Of a DNA stretch of 64,000 nucleotides, positions 63,055-64,000 are shown in pieces; the stretch's first letter is position 1; every line of letters starts with the position of its first letter. A program made the position numbers and the translations under genes. This DNA is from Marsupella aquatica (lineage: Eukaryota; Marchantiophyta): positions 496,001-560,000 of the forward strand of contig OZ316894.1 of assembly GCA_973895155.1 (NCBI GenBank). Reading direction: 5' to 3'. The notes beneath the pieces are model-generated. The model had not been told where the DNA came from. It did not search any database and saw only the letters and a program-made list of their open reading frames with translations.

Positions 63055-64000
63055 CAGAGCTCGACAAGGAGCTAAGAGCAACCCAGGAGGAGAGGACTAC
63101 CTTGAAACAAGAACGGGAGGAAGCCCAGAAGGAACTAGAGGAGGCACGCAAGGACCTGGATGAGACCCAGGAGGAGTTGGAGGAAATCACGAGGAAGATG
63201 GAGAACCTCCAGCGGCGGGCCGACAACCAAACGGAGCGGCTGAAGAAACAAGCTGCAGTATTTAAGTGCTTGTCTTCATCAGGCCCAACTCCAATTGGGG
63301 CAACCAAGTTACCAGGAGTGGTACTGGCCGAAGAAAAAGCCGCGCCAACTGCACCAGTGCCGGAAGTAAGTGGGAAGGGGAAGGGACCAGCTGCCAAACC
63401 AGAAAAGAAGAAAAAGCGGAAACCTTCAGGGTCAAGGAGTAATCCGACTCCACAAGCCGTGGTGACCAAAGAGGTAGAACCAGCACCATCCTCCGGCATG
63501 AATACGGCAATAGATCCCGCTATCATCACAGGTGGGGGTGGTGCGGCCCAAGCTGAACTACTCAGTAATGAGGCCAGTATTCCAGATCCGCCTCTTGAGC
63601 AGGCCGGGGAGACCGTAGCCGAGGCTGAGGCCGTAACCGATTCCCAAGCCGATGCCGACGCCGATGGTGGACCCAGTCAGGCCGAGGAAGAATTGACTCA
63701 GTCAAGGGCAGGTAATCTGTCAAGGAATGAGCCTACGGCAGTGGCTGAGGAGGAAGCGTTGGGGGCGTCCATTAAGGATCCACCACCGGTGTCGTGACGG
63801 TGCAAGGGCGCCGTTCCTTTTAGGGAGGGCGGACGTGGAGGGAGGAGGCGTGAGTGGGCAGGGCGGGCGCGGATCTCCACGTTTAGGATTAGGATCAGAA
63901 CCAGGAGCGGCCCTGACACTTAGCTTAGTGGGATTGCGGTCCCACTGGTAGGAGCAACACTTGTGCTCCTGCCTTGCTGTACATAGGTAGATTCGGGCAA
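63055..64000 (+). repeat. Element B2 3' LTR, second part (runs off the window)
   Basis: Starts with the second CAGAG copy (63055-63059) and continues CTCGACAAGGAGC. It includes the LTR non-coding tail to the window edge; about 720 bp of LTR remain beyond it, judging from B1. Confidence 0.92.
63060..63797 (+). CDS. LTR-encoded protein of element B, best-preserved copy (C-terminal part)
   Basis: Continues the frame of 58059-60956: end of the coiled coil (EEITRKMENLQRRADNQTER), KCLSSSGPTPIG, Pro/Lys-rich KKKKRKPSGS, and an acidic Ala-rich tail ending LGASIKDPPPVS before TGA at 63795-63797. The same ending, with small changes, is kept in all B and B' copies. Confidence 0.86.
   Translation, partial: LDKELRATQEERTTLKQEREEAQKELEEARKDLDETQEELEEITRKMENLQRRADNQTERLKKQAAVFKCLSSSGPTPIGATKLPGVVLAEEKAAPTAPVPEVSGKGKGPAAKPEKKKKRKPSGSRSNPTPQAVVTKEVEPAPSSGMNTAIDPAIITGGGGAAQAELLSNEASIPDPPLEQAGETVAEAEAVTDSQADADADGGPSQAEEELTQSRAGNLSRNEPTAVAEEEALGASIKDPPPVS

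Larger units (their letters stand above)
53871..64000 (+). mobile_element. Retrotransposon B2, 5'-truncated, with nested solo LTR
   Basis: Begins abruptly with TATGACCTGGCTAAAG, equivalent to 26763 in B1, so 5' LTR, gag and the first codons of pol are absent. Pol is otherwise better preserved than in B1: RNase H has no 7-bp deletion and integrase is open. The 3' LTR starts at 57944, is interrupted at 60957-63054 by a reversed B-type LTR, and is still running at the window edge. Nucleotide identity to B1 is very high, with only a few differences per kilobase. A 5' truncation is not expected from LTR integration, so the 53870/53871 junction is a deletion, recombination or assembly join. Confidence 0.92.

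Noticed and set aside
1-64000. tRNA or rRNA genes
   Set aside because: No cloverleaf with TTCGANNC and matching stems, and no rRNA core sequence, was seen on either strand by eye. A tRNAscan run would be needed to be certain.

Overview
Organism and overall character. The window is nuclear DNA of a land plant or streptophyte alga. This rests on Ty3/Gypsy retrotransposons of the plant non-chromodomain type (GPF-terminated integrase, no chromodomain), short GT-AG introns of about 65-230 bp, and interstitial TTTAGGG arrays. A charophyte such as Chara, or a bryophyte or lycophyte, would fit, but the sequence does not fix the species. Over half the window is retrotransposon. The rest is decayed transposon-like or orphan genes separated by short palindromic repeats. 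There are two 200-N assembly gaps (6089-6288 and 61768-61967).

Layout. (1) 1-17654, minus strand: one long, broken, multi-exon gene. Read right to left it has a ParB-like DGNHR domain, an unrecognised middle part, a charged/proline-rich part, a DPFAG methyltransferase-like exon, and the start of a Ulp1/C48 protease that runs off the left edge. (2) 3373-15413, minus strand: retrotransposon A sits inside that gene with a perfect CGGTG target duplication. (3) 17655-19948: no supported gene; a TTTAGGG array and palindrome-bearing tandem repeats. (4) 19949-35496, plus strand: retrotransposon B1, with two LTRs of about 4.67 kb. (5) 35497-38860: an older, diverged B-type LTR (B'). (6) 38861-41874: a MULE-like SWIM-finger transposase gene. 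(7) 41875-46243: repeats, an orphan ORF and an orphan gene with DGAASQFK and GHGKG motifs. (8) 46244-53870: palindromic minisatellites, a decayed minus-strand gene, an apparently intact RING/coiled-coil gene, and an orphan exon. (9) 53871-64000: B2, a 5'-truncated B copy whose 3' LTR carries a reversed solo B LTR with a perfect CAGAG duplication.

Main result. Families A and B both have very large LTRs (4.03 and about 4.67 kb) that themselves encode a long protein: about 885 codons in A once the two copies are compared, and 1,211 codons in B. The two proteins share a plan: a globular region with an FGLP-x-G core followed by an NGF block, a proline-rich linker, a long coiled coil and a basic stretch. 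In A a TATA box lies 102 bp upstream of the ORF start, so the LTR protein would be the first cistron of the element RNA, ahead of gag. Each element has normal gag, DGG protease, FIDD reverse transcriptase and RNase H, and B has an intact HHCC/DD35E integrase.

Decay pattern. Wherever two copies can be compared, the nonsense codons in these ORFs are nearly all CAG to TAG or CGA to TGA. That is C-to-T change in CHG or CG context, the expected trace of plant cytosine methylation. The host genes show the same kind of in-frame stops.
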